Below, piece by piece: positions 1 to 9,090 of a stretch of 64,000 nt of DNA. Made by a program: the position numbers and the translations under genes. How positions within the stretch are numbered: the first letter of the stretch is position 1; every line of letters starts with the position of its first letter. The notes below the pieces were generated by a model, which had not been told where the DNA came from, did not search any database, and saw only the letters and a program-made list of their open reading frames with translations. This DNA comes from Saccharospirillum sp965652395. Its GTDB lineage: Bacteria; Pseudomonadota; Gammaproteobacteria; Pseudomonadales; Natronospirillaceae. The DNA lies in contig CBFGUW010000002.1 of assembly GCA_965652395.1 (NCBI GenBank), positions 62,001-126,000 on the forward strand, written 5' to 3'.

Positions 1-1815
1 CTGCAAACCGCGAAGAATATGGGCGTGACCGCAGTGTCGGTCGATGTCTGGTGGGGCAAGGTGGAAGGCGCCGGTGACCAGCAGTTCGACTGGGGTTACT
101 ACGACGACCTGTTTGGCCGTATCACTGCCGCCGGGCTGGATGTGGTGCCCATCATGTCGTTCCACCAGTGCGGTGGAAACGTCGGCGACACCTGCAATAT
201 CCCGATTCCAGGCTGGATCTGGAACCACTACAGCGTGCCTTCGTCCGACCTGCGCTATAAGAGCGAACAGGGCAATGAATCCTGGGAAACGGTGTCTCTG
301 TGGGCGGATTCCCTGGTGCTGGGCGAGTATCAGGAATTCATGGAAGCCTTCGAAAGCCACTTCTCCTACATGGCCGGTGACATCGATGAGATCAACATCT
401 CCATGGGCCCGGCCGGTGAGCTGCGCTACCCCTCCTACAACAGCCACGACACCGGCAGCGGTTACCCGACCCGGGGCGCGTTCCAATCCTACAGCGACCC
501 GGCCAAGGCGGATTTCCAGGCTTGGGCTATCGACAAATACGGCAGCCTCTCAGGCGTGAACAATGCCTGGGGCACCAGCCTGAGTTCCACAAGCCAGATT
601 CAACCGCCCTCCAACGCGGGCACTTTCGTCAGCAACGGCGACCATTACTACACCCAGTACGGTCGGGACTTTGTCCGCTGGTATCACGACAGCCTGATGG
701 GCCACGGTTACAACATGATGGACACCGCCCTGGCCGGTTTCGACGGCGCCTTCGCGGACATCGAGCTGGGCATGAAGATTCCGGGTATCCATTGGAAAAT
801 GTCGGCGACGGACAATACCAAGCGCAGCGCGGAAATCGCGGCGGGTTTGATACCCTCCGATGTCGACCTGGACAGCAGCGCCACCGGTCACGGTTATGCG
901 GATATCGTGGGTATCCCGGCCAGCTACCAGAGCGAGCCTCGCGGTGTGGTACTGCATTTCACGGCACTGGAGATGAACGACGACCCTTACGGCGGCGGTC
1001 AGTCCCTGGCGCAAACGCTGGTCTTCTGGGTGGCCGAGGAAGCGGCGAACCAGGGCGTTCCCATCAAGGGTGAAAACGCGCTGGCCGGTGGTGTCACCAA
1101 CGATAACGGCTGGGACAACATCGAGAATGCCTTCGACTATGCCAGTTACAGTGGCATGACGGTGCTACGCATCAACCAGGTGGCCACCGGCGGCACGGGG
1201 CAATACCGCTACGAGCAGTTCATCAATAATTATCTGCAGGTGGAAGGCGACTGGCAGCGGACGGTAATCTTCATGTACGGCCAAACGCAAAGCGGTCAGG
1301 ATATGTTCATTCGCGGCGGCATCGACCACGATTACGCGAACAACAATCTGGGCCGCAACTGCGCGACGTCGAATTTCGACTGCGCCATCCGCATCCAGCA
1401 CAACAATCTGCTCAATGCGACAACCCAACCCTGGAAACAGGGCGATTTGTACCTTGACTGGTACGGCCTGGAGGCCAATCAGGGTTCCGGTGCCGAGGGA
1501 ACAGCGATGGATTGGACGACTAACCTGTGGCCAACCAGCTGGGGCACAAAGCGCACGGTGGCTGTCGACGGCTACGGTGAAGAACCGCTGAACAATTACG
1601 GTGACCATTACTGGATGCTGGATGTCCAAATGGACTGCTCCAACACCGTCAATGGCTGGTTCGAACTCAAGTCCTACATTTCCAACGGTCCTGGCTGGGA
1701 AGGCACCATCAGCCAAAGCGGCACGCCATATGCCTCCGGCAACCACATGGCGCAGTGCGGCAAGATCAACGTCTTCCAACGCAACAACAGCAGTGCTCAG
1801 ATCCTGAACTTCTAA
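1..1815 (+). CDS. Beta-amylase, GH14 (5' end outside window)
   Basis: Exo-acting starch hydrolase that releases beta-maltose from non-reducing ends. The frame is open from base 1, so the true start and any signal peptide lie upstream. Both GH14 signatures are visible: HQCGGNVGD near visible residue 55 and GPAGELRYPSY near residue 137, whose Glu (about residue 140) is the expected catalytic acid. GENAL near residue 358 supplies the likely catalytic base. After the barrel, the last 100-150 residues are rich in Trp, Tyr and Gly and end with paired Cys; I infer a carbohydrate-binding domain but cannot name the family. A MalT-type activator lies downstream, which fits a starch/maltodextrin locus. 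GH14 enzymes are uncommon in Proteobacteria. The enzyme identity is very secure. Confidence 0.95.
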   Translation: MQTAKNMGVTAVSVDVWWGKVEGAGDQQFDWGYYDDLFGRITAAGLDVVPIMSFHQCGGNVGDTCNIPIPGWIWNHYSVPSSDLRYKSEQGNESWETVSLWADSLVLGEYQEFMEAFESHFSYMAGDIDEINISMGPAGELRYPSYNSHDTGSGYPTRGAFQSYSDPAKADFQAWAIDKYGSLSGVNNAWGTSLSSTSQIQPPSNAGTFVSNGDHYYTQYGRDFVRWYHDSLMGHGYNMMDTALAGFDGAFADIELGMKIPGIHWKMSATDNTKRSAEIAAGLIPSDVDLDSSATGHGYADIVGIPASYQSEPRGVVLHFTALEMNDDPYGGGQSLAQTLVFWVAEEAANQGVPIKGENALAGGVTNDNGWDNIENAFDYASYSGMTVLRINQVATGGTGQYRYEQFINNYLQVEGDWQRTVIFMYGQTQSGQDMFIRGGIDHDYANNNLGRNCATSNFDCAIRIQHNNLLNATTQPWKQGDLYLDWYGLEANQGSGAEGTAMDWTTNLWPTSWGTKRTVAVDGYGEEPLNNYGDHYWMLDVQMDCSNTVNGWFELKSYISNGPGWEGTISQSGTPYASGNHMAQCGKINVFQRNNSSAQILNF

Positions 1816-1839
1816 CGCTAACTCTCTGTCGGACTTCAC

Positions 1840-1862
1840 GGGCGCTTCGGCGCCCTTTTTTT
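1840..1862 (+). terminator. Rho-independent terminator of the beta-amylase gene
   Basis: A 6-bp GC-rich stem (GGGCGC/GCGCCC) with a TTCG tetraloop is followed by seven T. It starts 25 bases after the stop codon, a textbook intrinsic terminator. Confidence 0.92.
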
Positions 1863-2035
1863 GCCTGTCGTTTTGGGATGGTGCCTCTGCTCGTTATGGC
1901 TAAGCCTTCTACGGTGTCTATCGTTTGGAATTGTGCCACTGTTTTATACGGCTAGGCCTTCTACTCTGCCTATGGTTTGGGATGGTGCCACTGTTTTACG
2001 CGGCTAGGCCTTCTACTTTGCCTGTGGTCCGTGCC
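1863..2035. repeat. 52-bp tandem repeat, three copies plus a partial
   Basis: Units start at about 1863, 1916, 1968 and (partial) 2020. The shared GCCTTCTAC recurs at 1904, 1956 and 2008, exactly 52 bases apart, and each unit also carries a TTTGGGATGGTGCC-like block. Units 2 and 3 are closest to each other. The array starts right after the terminator and runs into the palindromic repeat at 2031. No convincing coding potential. The period is too long and the copies too diverged for a CRISPR array. Confidence 0.8.
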
Positions 2036-2148
2036 TGCTACTGGGGTAAGCCCCTGGAGGGCACGCCATTAACCCATCCATGGGGGCTCGGCGGCGCGCA
2101 TCCCTGCGCGCCGACGTCCCTCCAGGGGCTTCCCCCAGCATCAGGCAC
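2031..2148 (+). repeat. Structured palindromic repeat, copy A
   Basis: Arms at 2031-2061 and 2118-2148 pair at 28 of 31 positions. Inside is a second perfect hairpin, CGGCGCGC/GCGCGCCG at 2092-2113. Between the left arm and the inner hairpin lies a strand conserved with three other copies in this window, containing CCCATCCATGG. The arm and inner-stem sequences differ from the other copies but stay self-complementary. Forward orientation is taken from the conserved strand. Confidence 0.85.
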
Positions 2149-2220
2149 TTGTTCTTAGGCTGACTGTGAATTGTATGATCCCTTTTTGCTTTATGGTTCA
2201 ACCACAGTTGGAGTATGGGT

Positions 2221-2350
2221 GGGTCGAGGGGTCGGGGACTACCCTATGGGGATGTCGGCAGTATGGATCGGTCCGACGCCTCGGCTGCCGTCTAGCCTCC
2301 ATGGATGGATTCACGGCGACCCCAGAGGGTAGTACCCGACCCCTCGACCC
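2221..2350 (-). repeat. Structured palindromic repeat, copy B
   Basis: Arms at 2221-2251 and 2320-2350 pair at 29 of 31 positions. The conserved strand (TGAATCCATCCATGGAGGCT when read on the minus strand) and an inner CGGCAG/CTGCCG stem (2256-2290) with a larger loop identify it as the same family as copy A, in opposite orientation. It lies 72 bases from copy A and 167 bases before malT, so it could sit in the malT leader. The rest of the 2351-2517 spacer shows only GGCAC-rich AT sequence and no clear promoter. Confidence 0.85.
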
Positions 2351-2517
2351 GCCCTGGCACAAAAGGAGCACTACAAAAGTGCCACCAAAACAACCACGGG
2401 CACAAAAAGGGTAGGAAATATCAAACTACGGGCTAATTCGTCCTGATAGTGGGAGGAGGGTTGATTTAGGCTTGCGGGCGGTATGGACTATTACAGCGTT
2501 CCTATTGAGCCCGGTAC

Positions 2518-5196
2518 ATGACATCGAATAAGAATAATACTTCTCGGTTCGTTCCCGACGCCAGCCGCAACCGGTTGTGGATACAGCCCTATAAACTCGT
2601 TCAGCCCAGCAGTGGTTCGCCCCTGCTCGACCGACCACGACTGATATCGCAACTGGATCAATGTCGGCAGTTTCCGCTCACCCTGCTGCGCAGCCCCGCC
2701 GGTTATGGCAAAACCAGCCTGCTGACGCAATGGGCCGCCGACACCCGCGCCAACGTCATGTGGTATGGGCTCGACCCCAGTGACAACGACCCCAGTTATT
2801 TTGCCAGCCACCTCATTTACGGCCTCCACATCGCCACCGGCGAAGGGTGCCCCGACTCCCTGCGGCTCGTCGAAACCAACCAGTTCGACCGGCTCGACAG
2901 CCTGCTGACCAAAGCCTTGATCGAACTCTCCCACCACTTCGAGCCCCTGTTTATCGTGCTCGACGACGCCCATACCCTGGTAGAACCCGCCATTCTCAGT
3001 GCACTGAAACAATGGATTCGCTTTCTGCCACCCAACATTCATCTCATCCTCACCGGCCACCACGAACCCGGCCTCGGGCTCTCCGCTCTGCGGGTAAAAG
3101 GCCAGCTGCTCGAAATTCAGGCCGACCAGCTCGCCTTCAATCGTGACGAGCTCGACCGCTTTTTGCACAAACGCCTGCCGTTTACTCCCTCCGCCGACGC
3201 CATCGACCGCCTGATGGAAGAGACCGGCGGTTGGCCTGGGGGCTTGGAGCTGATCAGCCGTAACGCCCACAGCGAGGACGACCTGGTCTACGCCAGTGGA
3301 AAGTTGCAGCGGTCTTTCCAGCATCTGGAAGCCTATCTCGACGATGAAATCTTGAGCGACCTGCCCGAGGCGCTTTACCACTTTTTAACGTCAGTCTGTG
3401 TGTTCGGGCGGTTTGATGCGCCGCTGTGCGATCAGTTGCTGGGGCGGAACGACTCCGAGACGTTGATCCAACAGTTGCGCGAGCATCAGTTGTTTATCGT
3501 TCCCGTCGATGAGGATAAAGGCATTTTTCGCCTGCAAGCTCTGTTTCGACAAACGCTGATCAAGCGGATGCACAGCCACGAGCCGGAGCGCTGGCGACAG
3601 ATTCGCGTTCGGGCGGGTTACGCTTACCTGCATCAGGGGCGGCCTATGGAGGCGGCGCAGTTGGCTCTGCAGTTGAGTGATTCCGACCTTAACCTGGCGA
3701 TTCTTACCTCCGGTGGGTTGGATTTTTACCGGTCCGGGCAATTCTCGGTGGTGCTGCGGTTACTTGAGCCGCTGGATGAAGCCACGCTGCTCGCCCACAC
3801 CGATCTGATTCTGCTGAAAGCCTGGATTTGTCTGCTCAGCTACCAGGAAGACAAGGTGCTGCCCATGCTGGCTCAGGCGGAAAGCCGGTTGGGGCGGGAC
3901 CAGCCCCAAATCGGGCTGGAATATGCCGTGGCCCGCGCTCAGGCGGCTATCAATGGTGAGCATTTCGCTGAAGCCAAAGCATTGGCCGGTGGTGCCATCG
4001 ATCAGTTACCCAGTGGTAGTTTTGTATCGCGAACGGTGGCGGCGTCGGTGTTGGGACAGGCGGCGCTCTGTGAGGGAGAGCTGGAGCAGGCGACGCACTA
4101 TCTCGCCCAGGCGGAGGCGCTTTCGGTACAGCAGGGTTTGACCCAGCAACGGCTTTGGGCGTTGTGTTTGATGGCGGATGTGCAGATGGTCAAAGCCGAA
4201 CCTGATTCAGCCTTGGATCGGCTGAATCAGGCCATGGCGTTGGCCAGGAATCATTGCATCGAGCAGGTCCTGCATATGGAGTTTGTGTATCGTAACAAGG
4301 CGCAGGTTCTGGTCGAGCGGGGGCAATGGGAAACAGCCTTGGAATGCCTGGAGTTGGGTACGGAAATCATCGAGCCTCTGGGTGACTACGGTCTGCTGAA
4401 CGCCTACGTCATGCGTGGGCGCCTGGCGCTGCTCTCCAACGACCCGCATCTTGCCGGGCAGTTGGCGATTCAGGTTCGTAATCTGCTGCAACGTTACCAC
4501 TACCATACCGATTGGGTGGCCCAGGCCCATGAATTCCTGATCTGTGCGGATCGCCTGCTGGAACCGGGTGCCAGCCCGGTCTTCATGCCACCGGAATGCG
4601 ACAGTGGCCCAGCCATTAATCATTTCTACCAGCATTATGATCGCAACCGGGCCATCGCCGCCTGGCTGAACGGCGATGAGGCCGAGGCGCGTCAGGCGGT
4701 GGAGACGCTGCTATCGCTGGCGGACCGACATGGCCTGAAACTGATGTCGCTGAAAGCCCATTTACTGCTGGCGGTCTGGTCGGACGACGACCGGGGTCTG
4801 GCTCATTGGCAGGCCATTCAGCCGGATTTACCCAAGGTGAGGCCGGTGACCACGTTGGACATCTATCGCCGCCTGTTCAACATCGGCCACCGTGACTGGC
4901 CGGATTGGGATCTCTGGTTTCAGCCCAAAGACCCTCATCGCCCCAAGGCACAGGCCACCGATGCCGACCCTCGGTTGAAGCAGTTGAACCAGCGACACGC
5001 CCGGGGTCATGAATCGGTGACGGTGAAAGAGTTTCAGGTGCTGTTACTCATCGGTGAGGGGCTGAGTAATGAAGACATCGCCCAGTGCATGCATGTGGCG
5101 CTATCGACGGTGAAAAGCCACATTCGCCGCCTTTACCGCAAGCTGGACATCGACAACCGGGAACAGGCCAGAACCCTGATGCGAATGCTTCAGTGA
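2518..5196 (+). CDS. malT: MalT-like LuxR-family transcriptional activator
   Basis: ATP-dependent activator expected to switch on maltose/maltodextrin genes when it binds maltotriose. The 892 residues are close to the 901 of E. coli MalT. A Walker A motif (SPAGYGKTSLLTQWA, about residues 59-73) opens a STAND-type NTPase domain; VLDDAH is the Walker B. A long middle region is helical and TPR-like, and the last 65 residues form a LuxR helix-turn-helix with LSNEDIAQCMHVALSTVKSH. An in-frame TGA at 2506 forces the start to be at or after 2518; the ribosome site is weak. The beta-amylase upstream and a malE gene about 19 kb away support the maltose role. It could be a paralogous MalT-like regulator, but context favours MalT. 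Confidence 0.88.
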   Translation: MTSNKNNTSRFVPDASRNRLWIQPYKLVQPSSGSPLLDRPRLISQLDQCRQFPLTLLRSPAGYGKTSLLTQWAADTRANVMWYGLDPSDNDPSYFASHLIYGLHIATGEGCPDSLRLVETNQFDRLDSLLTKALIELSHHFEPLFIVLDDAHTLVEPAILSALKQWIRFLPPNIHLILTGHHEPGLGLSALRVKGQLLEIQADQLAFNRDELDRFLHKRLPFTPSADAIDRLMEETGGWPGGLELISRNAHSEDDLVYASGKLQRSFQHLEAYLDDEILSDLPEALYHFLTSVCVFGRFDAPLCDQLLGRNDSETLIQQLREHQLFIVPVDEDKGIFRLQALFRQTLIKRMHSHEPERWRQIRVRAGYAYLHQGRPMEAAQLALQLSDSDLNLAILTSGGLDFYRSGQFSVVLRLLEPLDEATLLAHTDLILLKAWICLLSYQEDKVLPMLAQAESRLGRDQPQIGLEYAVARAQAAINGEHFAEAKALAGGAIDQLPSGSFVSRTVAASVLGQAALCEGELEQATHYLAQAEALSVQQGLTQQRLWALCLMADVQMVKAEPDSALDRLNQAMALARNHCIEQVLHMEFVYRNKAQVLVERGQWETALECLELGTEIIEPLGDYGLLNAYVMRGRLALLSNDPHLAGQLAIQVRNLLQRYHYHTDWVAQAHEFLICADRLLEPGASPVFMPPECDSGPAINHFYQHYDRNRAIAAWLNGDEAEARQAVETLLSLADRHGLKLMSLKAHLLLAVWSDDDRGLAHWQAIQPDLPKVRPVTTLDIYRRLFNIGHRDWPDWDLWFQPKDPHRPKAQATDADPRLKQLNQRHARGHESVTVKEFQVLLLIGEGLSNEDIAQCMHVALSTVKSHIRRLYRKLDIDNREQARTLMRMLQ

Positions 5197-5302
5197 CGCC
5201 GATTGACCGCTTTTTGAGAGCACCAGGCAAACGACCATTGCAGCGCCGCCCGGCACACCCCATACAGAAAGAGGTTAACCCCAAGGAAAAGGAGTCACTG
5301 CT

Positions 5303-5728
5303 ATGACACCCAGCCAAATCATGCTGCTTTGGAGTTTCGGCGGCCTGGCCACTTTCGTGATACTGGCCCTGTTGCCCTGGGTCAACCTGGGCATGATGGG
5401 TTATCTCAGGGAGTTCAGCGCACTCATTCTGGCGTTTCTCGCAGGCACCCTTTGGCTTCCGGCGGTGCGTAACGCCGATGACCGCCACCCTAAAGCCACG
5501 GCTCTGGCCATGGCGATTTTCCTGCTGTGTTGGCTGGCGCTTTTCATTCCGGCCTGGGCTGCAGTGGCGCTATTGACTGTGGGCTACCCGGTGGTCTGGT
5601 GGTTTGAGCGCCACTGGTATGGTGCCGATCAAAGTCTGGATTACCGAAACCTCCGCACCCTGCTGACCTGGGGTGTGGTGGCGGCTCATTTACTGGCTCT
5701 GGCGGCGCTGTCCCGCAGTCCGGGTTAA
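5303..5728 (+). CDS. DUF3429-type integral membrane protein
   Basis: A 141-residue protein that is nearly all hydrophobic segments (four to five predicted helices, for example around residues 5-30, 35-52, 65-95 and 122-138). Size and composition fit the DUF3429 family of inner-membrane proteins, which has no assigned function. A good ribosome site (AAGGAAAAGGAG) precedes the ATG. It sits 106 bases after malT on the same strand and may be read through from it, but no functional link is evident. Confidence 0.75.
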   Translation: MTPSQIMLLWSFGGLATFVILALLPWVNLGMMGYLREFSALILAFLAGTLWLPAVRNADDRHPKATALAMAIFLLCWLALFIPAWAAVALLTVGYPVVWWFERHWYGADQSLDYRNLRTLLTWGVVAAHLLALAALSRSPG

Positions 5729-5982
5729 TGGCCATTCCTAGTGGATACTCAGTGGAACTGGAACTTTATTACGTTCCGACTAGCGATACTCAGTCGAAGT
5801 CCCTCAAAAAAGTCTGAAAACGGGGGTTTTCCACGTTAAAATGGTCGCCAAACAGAAGCGCTCGCCACCATGGCTGTAATTTTGTTACATTCAGCGCTCT
5901 TCAACAGACAGCGGCAGGGTCGGACAGTAACCTTTCTCCGGCCTCTGGAACCAGCGACAACACGTTAAAGGTAGTGCAGGCC

Positions 5983-6945
5983 ATGATTAATAAAATTGGT
6001 GTACTGACCAGCGGAGGCGATGCGCCGGGCATGAATGCCGCCGTTCGCGCCGTGGTAAGAACCGCGATCAGCAAGGGTGTTCAGGTATACGGTGTCTGGG
6101 ATGGGTATCTCGGTTTGCACCAAAACCGTATCGAGAAACTGGAACGCCACGACGTTTCCGACCTGATCAACCGGGGCGGCACCTTTCTGGGCTCAGCCCG
6201 GTTCCCTGAGTTCAAAGAGGAATCCGTGCGTCGCGAGGCCATTGAGAACCTGCGGGAACACGGAGTGGAGGCTCTGGTGGTCATCGGCGGTGACGGCTCC
6301 TACATGGGTGCCAAACGCCTGACCGAAATGGGCTTTCCCTGCATCGGCCTGCCGGGCACCATCGATAACGACGTGGCCGGAACCGACTTCACCATCGGCT
6401 TCCACACCGCCCTGAATACCGTCCTCGACGCTATCGATCGTTTGCGCGATACCTGCTCCTCCCACCACCGCATCGCCATTGTCGAGATCATGGGTCGCTA
6501 CTGCGGCGATCTGACGTTGATGGCCTCCATTGGCAGTGGCGCCGAATTCACCATCGTGCCGGAAAAAGGGTTCGATGAAGAGTCTTTGATTCAGACCGTA
6601 GCCCAGGACGTCGCCGCCGGTAAAAAACACTCCATCATCGCCATCACCGAGCATGTGACCGATGTCAGCGCGCTCGCCAAGCGAATCGAAGCGCGGACTG
6701 GCCTGGAAACCCGGGCGACGATTCTCGGTCATATTCAACGCGGCGGTGTCCCCTGCGCCTTCGACCGGGTATTGGCGAGTCAAATGGGTTCGTACGCGGT
6801 TGATCTACTGATTGATGGTGTAGGTGGCCGTTGTGTCGGTATCCAGAGCAACAAGCTAGTCCACCACGACATTGTGGACGCCATCGAAAACATGCCCAGA
6901 CCGTTCAAGCAGGACTTGTACGATTTGACCAGTCTGCTGGCGTAA
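5983..6945 (+). CDS. pfkA: ATP-dependent 6-phosphofructokinase
   Basis: Phosphorylates fructose 6-phosphate to fructose 1,6-bisphosphate, the committed step of glycolysis. The start MINKIGVLTSGGDAPGMNAA matches the E. coli PfkA N-terminus, which is why I chose ATG 5983 over the in-frame GTG at 5974. The protein is then 320 residues, the E. coli length. The ATP loop (GGDGSYMGA), the PGTIDNDVAGTD motif with the catalytic Asp, and MGRYCGDL are all present. The 254-base spacer before it holds a direct repeat GATACTCAGT (about 5743 and 5784) and short inverted repeats, with no clear promoter. Its presence indicates an Embden-Meyerhof route in this organism. Confidence 0.96.
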   Translation: MINKIGVLTSGGDAPGMNAAVRAVVRTAISKGVQVYGVWDGYLGLHQNRIEKLERHDVSDLINRGGTFLGSARFPEFKEESVRREAIENLREHGVEALVVIGGDGSYMGAKRLTEMGFPCIGLPGTIDNDVAGTDFTIGFHTALNTVLDAIDRLRDTCSSHHRIAIVEIMGRYCGDLTLMASIGSGAEFTIVPEKGFDEESLIQTVAQDVAAGKKHSIIAITEHVTDVSALAKRIEARTGLETRATILGHIQRGGVPCAFDRVLASQMGSYAVDLLIDGVGGRCVGIQSNKLVHHDIVDAIENMPRPFKQDLYDLTSLLA

Positions 6946-6974
6946 AACCTTGTAACGCTGGATGCTAAACGGGA

Positions 6975-7012
6975 GACGGGAGACGCTTACTTAGCGTTCA
7001 GCGTCTCCCGTC
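6975..7012. repeat. Perfect 13-bp inverted repeat between pfkA and pomB
   Basis: GACGGGAGACGCT at 6975-6987 pairs perfectly with 7000-7012 across a 12-base loop. It lies between convergent genes, so it may serve as a two-way transcription barrier, although there is no T tract. A degenerate relative occurs at about 12322-12395, so it belongs to a small dispersed repeat family. Confidence 0.75.
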
Positions 7013-7029
7013 ATGCCTCTCCCGGCCTC

Positions 7030-7992
7030 TCAAAAGATTTCCTCCGGCTCCAACCCAAACAGGGAAGGATCTCCGAACTCAATCTCTTCGCCCTGCTCTT
7101 CTTCCGGTACCACGTCACCCTGAAAATCAGGATTGTCCTTACGCACAATGATTTCCACGCGGCGATTGGTGGCTCGGCCTTCCGGTGTCTCGTTGGAGGC
7201 AATCGGCTCGGTGGAGCCATGACCGACAATGGTAAAACGGTCCTCCGGCATTTCTGGCGCGGCCCAGAGGTATTCCGCCACCGACAGCGCCCGGGCGGAG
7301 CTCAACAGCCAGTTGTTGCGGAAGCGGGCGGTAGCGATGGGGACGTTGTCGGTATGCCCTTCCACGGAAATCGATCCCGGCACGGTCACCAGCAGGTCAC
7401 GCACCCGGTCGAGAATGGGCAAATAGGCGTCGGCGACGAAATCCGTTCCTTCACCAAAAGACTGCTCCTTCACTCGAATGATGATGGTCTGATTGACGGT
7501 TTCGATCTGCAGCAAGCCGTCGGCGATCACATCCGACAGCGCTTCGGCGATTCGCTGCGCTTCCTCCTGGACCTCCTTTTGCAATTGCTCGTCGGGCACC
7601 ACGATGCGCCGCGTCAACTGGCCGTCTTCGCCTTGCGCCGTCTCCTGCATCGTCATGGTGTCCTGACAGAGGACTTCGAGGGAATCCTTCAGATCGGAAA
7701 TCGTATCCTGACGGATAACGTTCAACGGGGTCGGGTCGGGCCGGGCCGGACTAAATTCCTGGGCGATAATGGAGGTACCCTTGGGAATCTCATTCACATT
7801 CAGTTCGGCCTGCACCCCGAAGGCATTGCGCATAGAACCGGCCAGCCGCTTGAACTTCAGCGCGTCCATTTCCGAAAATGACAACAACAGCACGAAAAAG
7901 CACATCAGCAGCGCCATCAAATCGGCAAAGGTCGCCATCCAGGCGGGTAACCCGGGTTCGCATTCAGGGCATTCGTCGAAATCGTCGCTCAT
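7030..7992 (-). CDS. pomB: Flagellar motor stator protein PomB/MotB
   Basis: Stator subunit that anchors the flagellar motor to peptidoglycan and carries the ion-binding Asp. The 320 residues hold one membrane helix (about 17-40) containing ATFADLMALLMCFFVLLLSF, whose Asp is the conserved ion-binding site, and a C-terminal OmpA-like domain with VEGHTDNVPI and NWLLSSARAL. It follows pomA by 18 bases on the minus strand, with a good ribosome site (CGGAG). Similarity to PomB suggests sodium coupling; that part is inferred from sequence flavour and the partner. Confidence 0.93.
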   Translation of the reverse strand: MSDDFDECPECEPGLPAWMATFADLMALLMCFFVLLLSFSEMDALKFKRLAGSMRNAFGVQAELNVNEIPKGTSIIAQEFSPARPDPTPLNVIRQDTISDLKDSLEVLCQDTMTMQETAQGEDGQLTRRIVVPDEQLQKEVQEEAQRIAEALSDVIADGLLQIETVNQTIIIRVKEQSFGEGTDFVADAYLPILDRVRDLLVTVPGSISVEGHTDNVPIATARFRNNWLLSSARALSVAEYLWAAPEMPEDRFTIVGHGSTEPIASNETPEGRATNRRVEIIVRKDNPDFQGDVVPEEEQGEEIEFGDPSLFGLEPEEIF

Positions 7993-8010
7993 CTCTACTC
8001 CGGACCCGGC

Positions 8011-8763
8011 TTACTCGGTGCCACGCTTGGACGACGGCAGGTAGCTTTTCAGCATCGACTCGATGATGCGCGGGTTCTGACCCGCCTGAATGGAAAGCAG
8101 CCCATCGATGATCATGCGTTGAATGCGCTCTTCCTCCAATGCCCGCAGTTTGAGCTTGTCTCTGATCGGCAGCGCCACGGCCGTTGCCATGAAAGACCCG
8201 TACAGTGTGGTCAACAACGCCACCGCCATGGCCGGGCCGATGGACTTTGGATCGTCCATGTTCGCCAGCATGGCCACCAGGCCGATCAGGGTGCCGATCA
8301 TGCCCATGGCCGGGGCGACATCCCCAATGGCGGCGAAAAAGGAAGCGCCCTCCTGGTGGCGGTCGGAGGTCATCTTCATGTCCTTGCCGAGCAACTGCTT
8401 AACCACTTCGGGGTCGTGACCGTCCACCAGCAACTGAATGCCCTTGCTGAGGAAGTCATTGCTGGTTTCGCGGCCTTCGAGAGACAGCAAACCGCCCTTA
8501 CGGGCGGCATCCGCCAGCTCGACAATCTCTTCGATCAATTCATCCTGGCTGACCAATGAAAAGGAAAACGCCTTGCCGATCACACTGCCTACGTTTAAAA
8601 AACGGTCCAGCGTCAGTTTCGACATGGCCACGAAGATCGAACCGACAACCACGATAAGAATGGACGGTACATTGATATACATCCCGAAGCTGCCGCCCAA
8701 CAGCATCGACATCAACACCATTGCTAAGGCCCCGATCAGGCCGATGATCATCGCTAAATCCAC
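8011..8763 (-). CDS. pomA: Flagellar motor stator protein PomA/MotA
   Basis: Ion-channel stator subunit, 250 residues with four membrane helices (about 5-25, 30-50, 150-170 and 180-200) and a cytoplasmic loop between helices 2 and 3 that contacts the rotor. It is the length of PomA (about 253) and shorter than E. coli MotA (295). The translation begins with GTG (8763) after an AAGGG-type ribosome site. It is the first gene of the pomA-pomB pair, as is common in polarly flagellated marine gammaproteobacteria. Confidence 0.93.
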   Translation of the reverse strand: MDLAMIIGLIGALAMVLMSMLLGGSFGMYINVPSILIVVVGSIFVAMSKLTLDRFLNVGSVIGKAFSFSLVSQDELIEEIVELADAARKGGLLSLEGRETSNDFLSKGIQLLVDGHDPEVVKQLLGKDMKMTSDRHQEGASFFAAIGDVAPAMGMIGTLIGLVAMLANMDDPKSIGPAMAVALLTTLYGSFMATAVALPIRDKLKLRALEEERIQRMIIDGLLSIQAGQNPRIIESMLKSYLPSSKRGTE

Positions 8764-9090
8764 GGTTCACCCTTCCCGGACTGGCATGGGAGCCCTACCG
8801 GCCCCCGGGAACAACTCAGCCTGACCCACCGGGCCGGCCCTTGATAACCTGGCTTTCATCCTGAAATGCTTGATTTTGGCGACGCATCCCGTCACCGCCT
8901 TTGTATCCGTTCAGTCTAGCAACGCAGCAGCCTGTCCGCGTGCAAGCTTGGAGAAATTCACTCAGGATAAAGTTCCCAACGGGCGCTTTATCGAGAGACT
9001 GACCTCTATTCTATCGGCCGCCGTTCTGATTAGTTGACCCCTTCGGCTTCGATCAGTACCTTTGCCGCCAGAGAATCTTAGGAAACCCCC
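8764..9090. other. Divergent spacer between pomA and xseB
   Basis: About 330 bases with no supported gene. It should hold the promoters of both the pomAB and the xseB-ispA-dxs transcripts. One visible element is a 7-bp inverted repeat GATAAAG/CTTTATC at 8966-8972 and 8986-8992 with a 13-base spacer. No convincing sigma-28 or sigma-54 promoter was recognised. Confidence 0.5.

Noticed and set aside
1863..2035. CRISPR array
   Set aside because: Three diverged direct 52-bp units without unique spacers and no cas genes.
2031..2350. Integron attC sites
   Set aside because: The repeats have variable self-complementary arms like attC, but lack the RYYYAAC/GTTRRRY ends and no integron integrase or cassette array is present.
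5743..5794. Operator upstream of pfkA from the direct repeat GATACTCAGT
   Set aside because: Only two copies, 42 bases apart and far from the start; no regulator can be tied to it.
8966..8992. Sigma-28 promoter for pomAB (TAAAG near 8968)
   Set aside because: The -10 half and spacing do not fit GCCGATAA at the right distance, and the better match points toward xseB.
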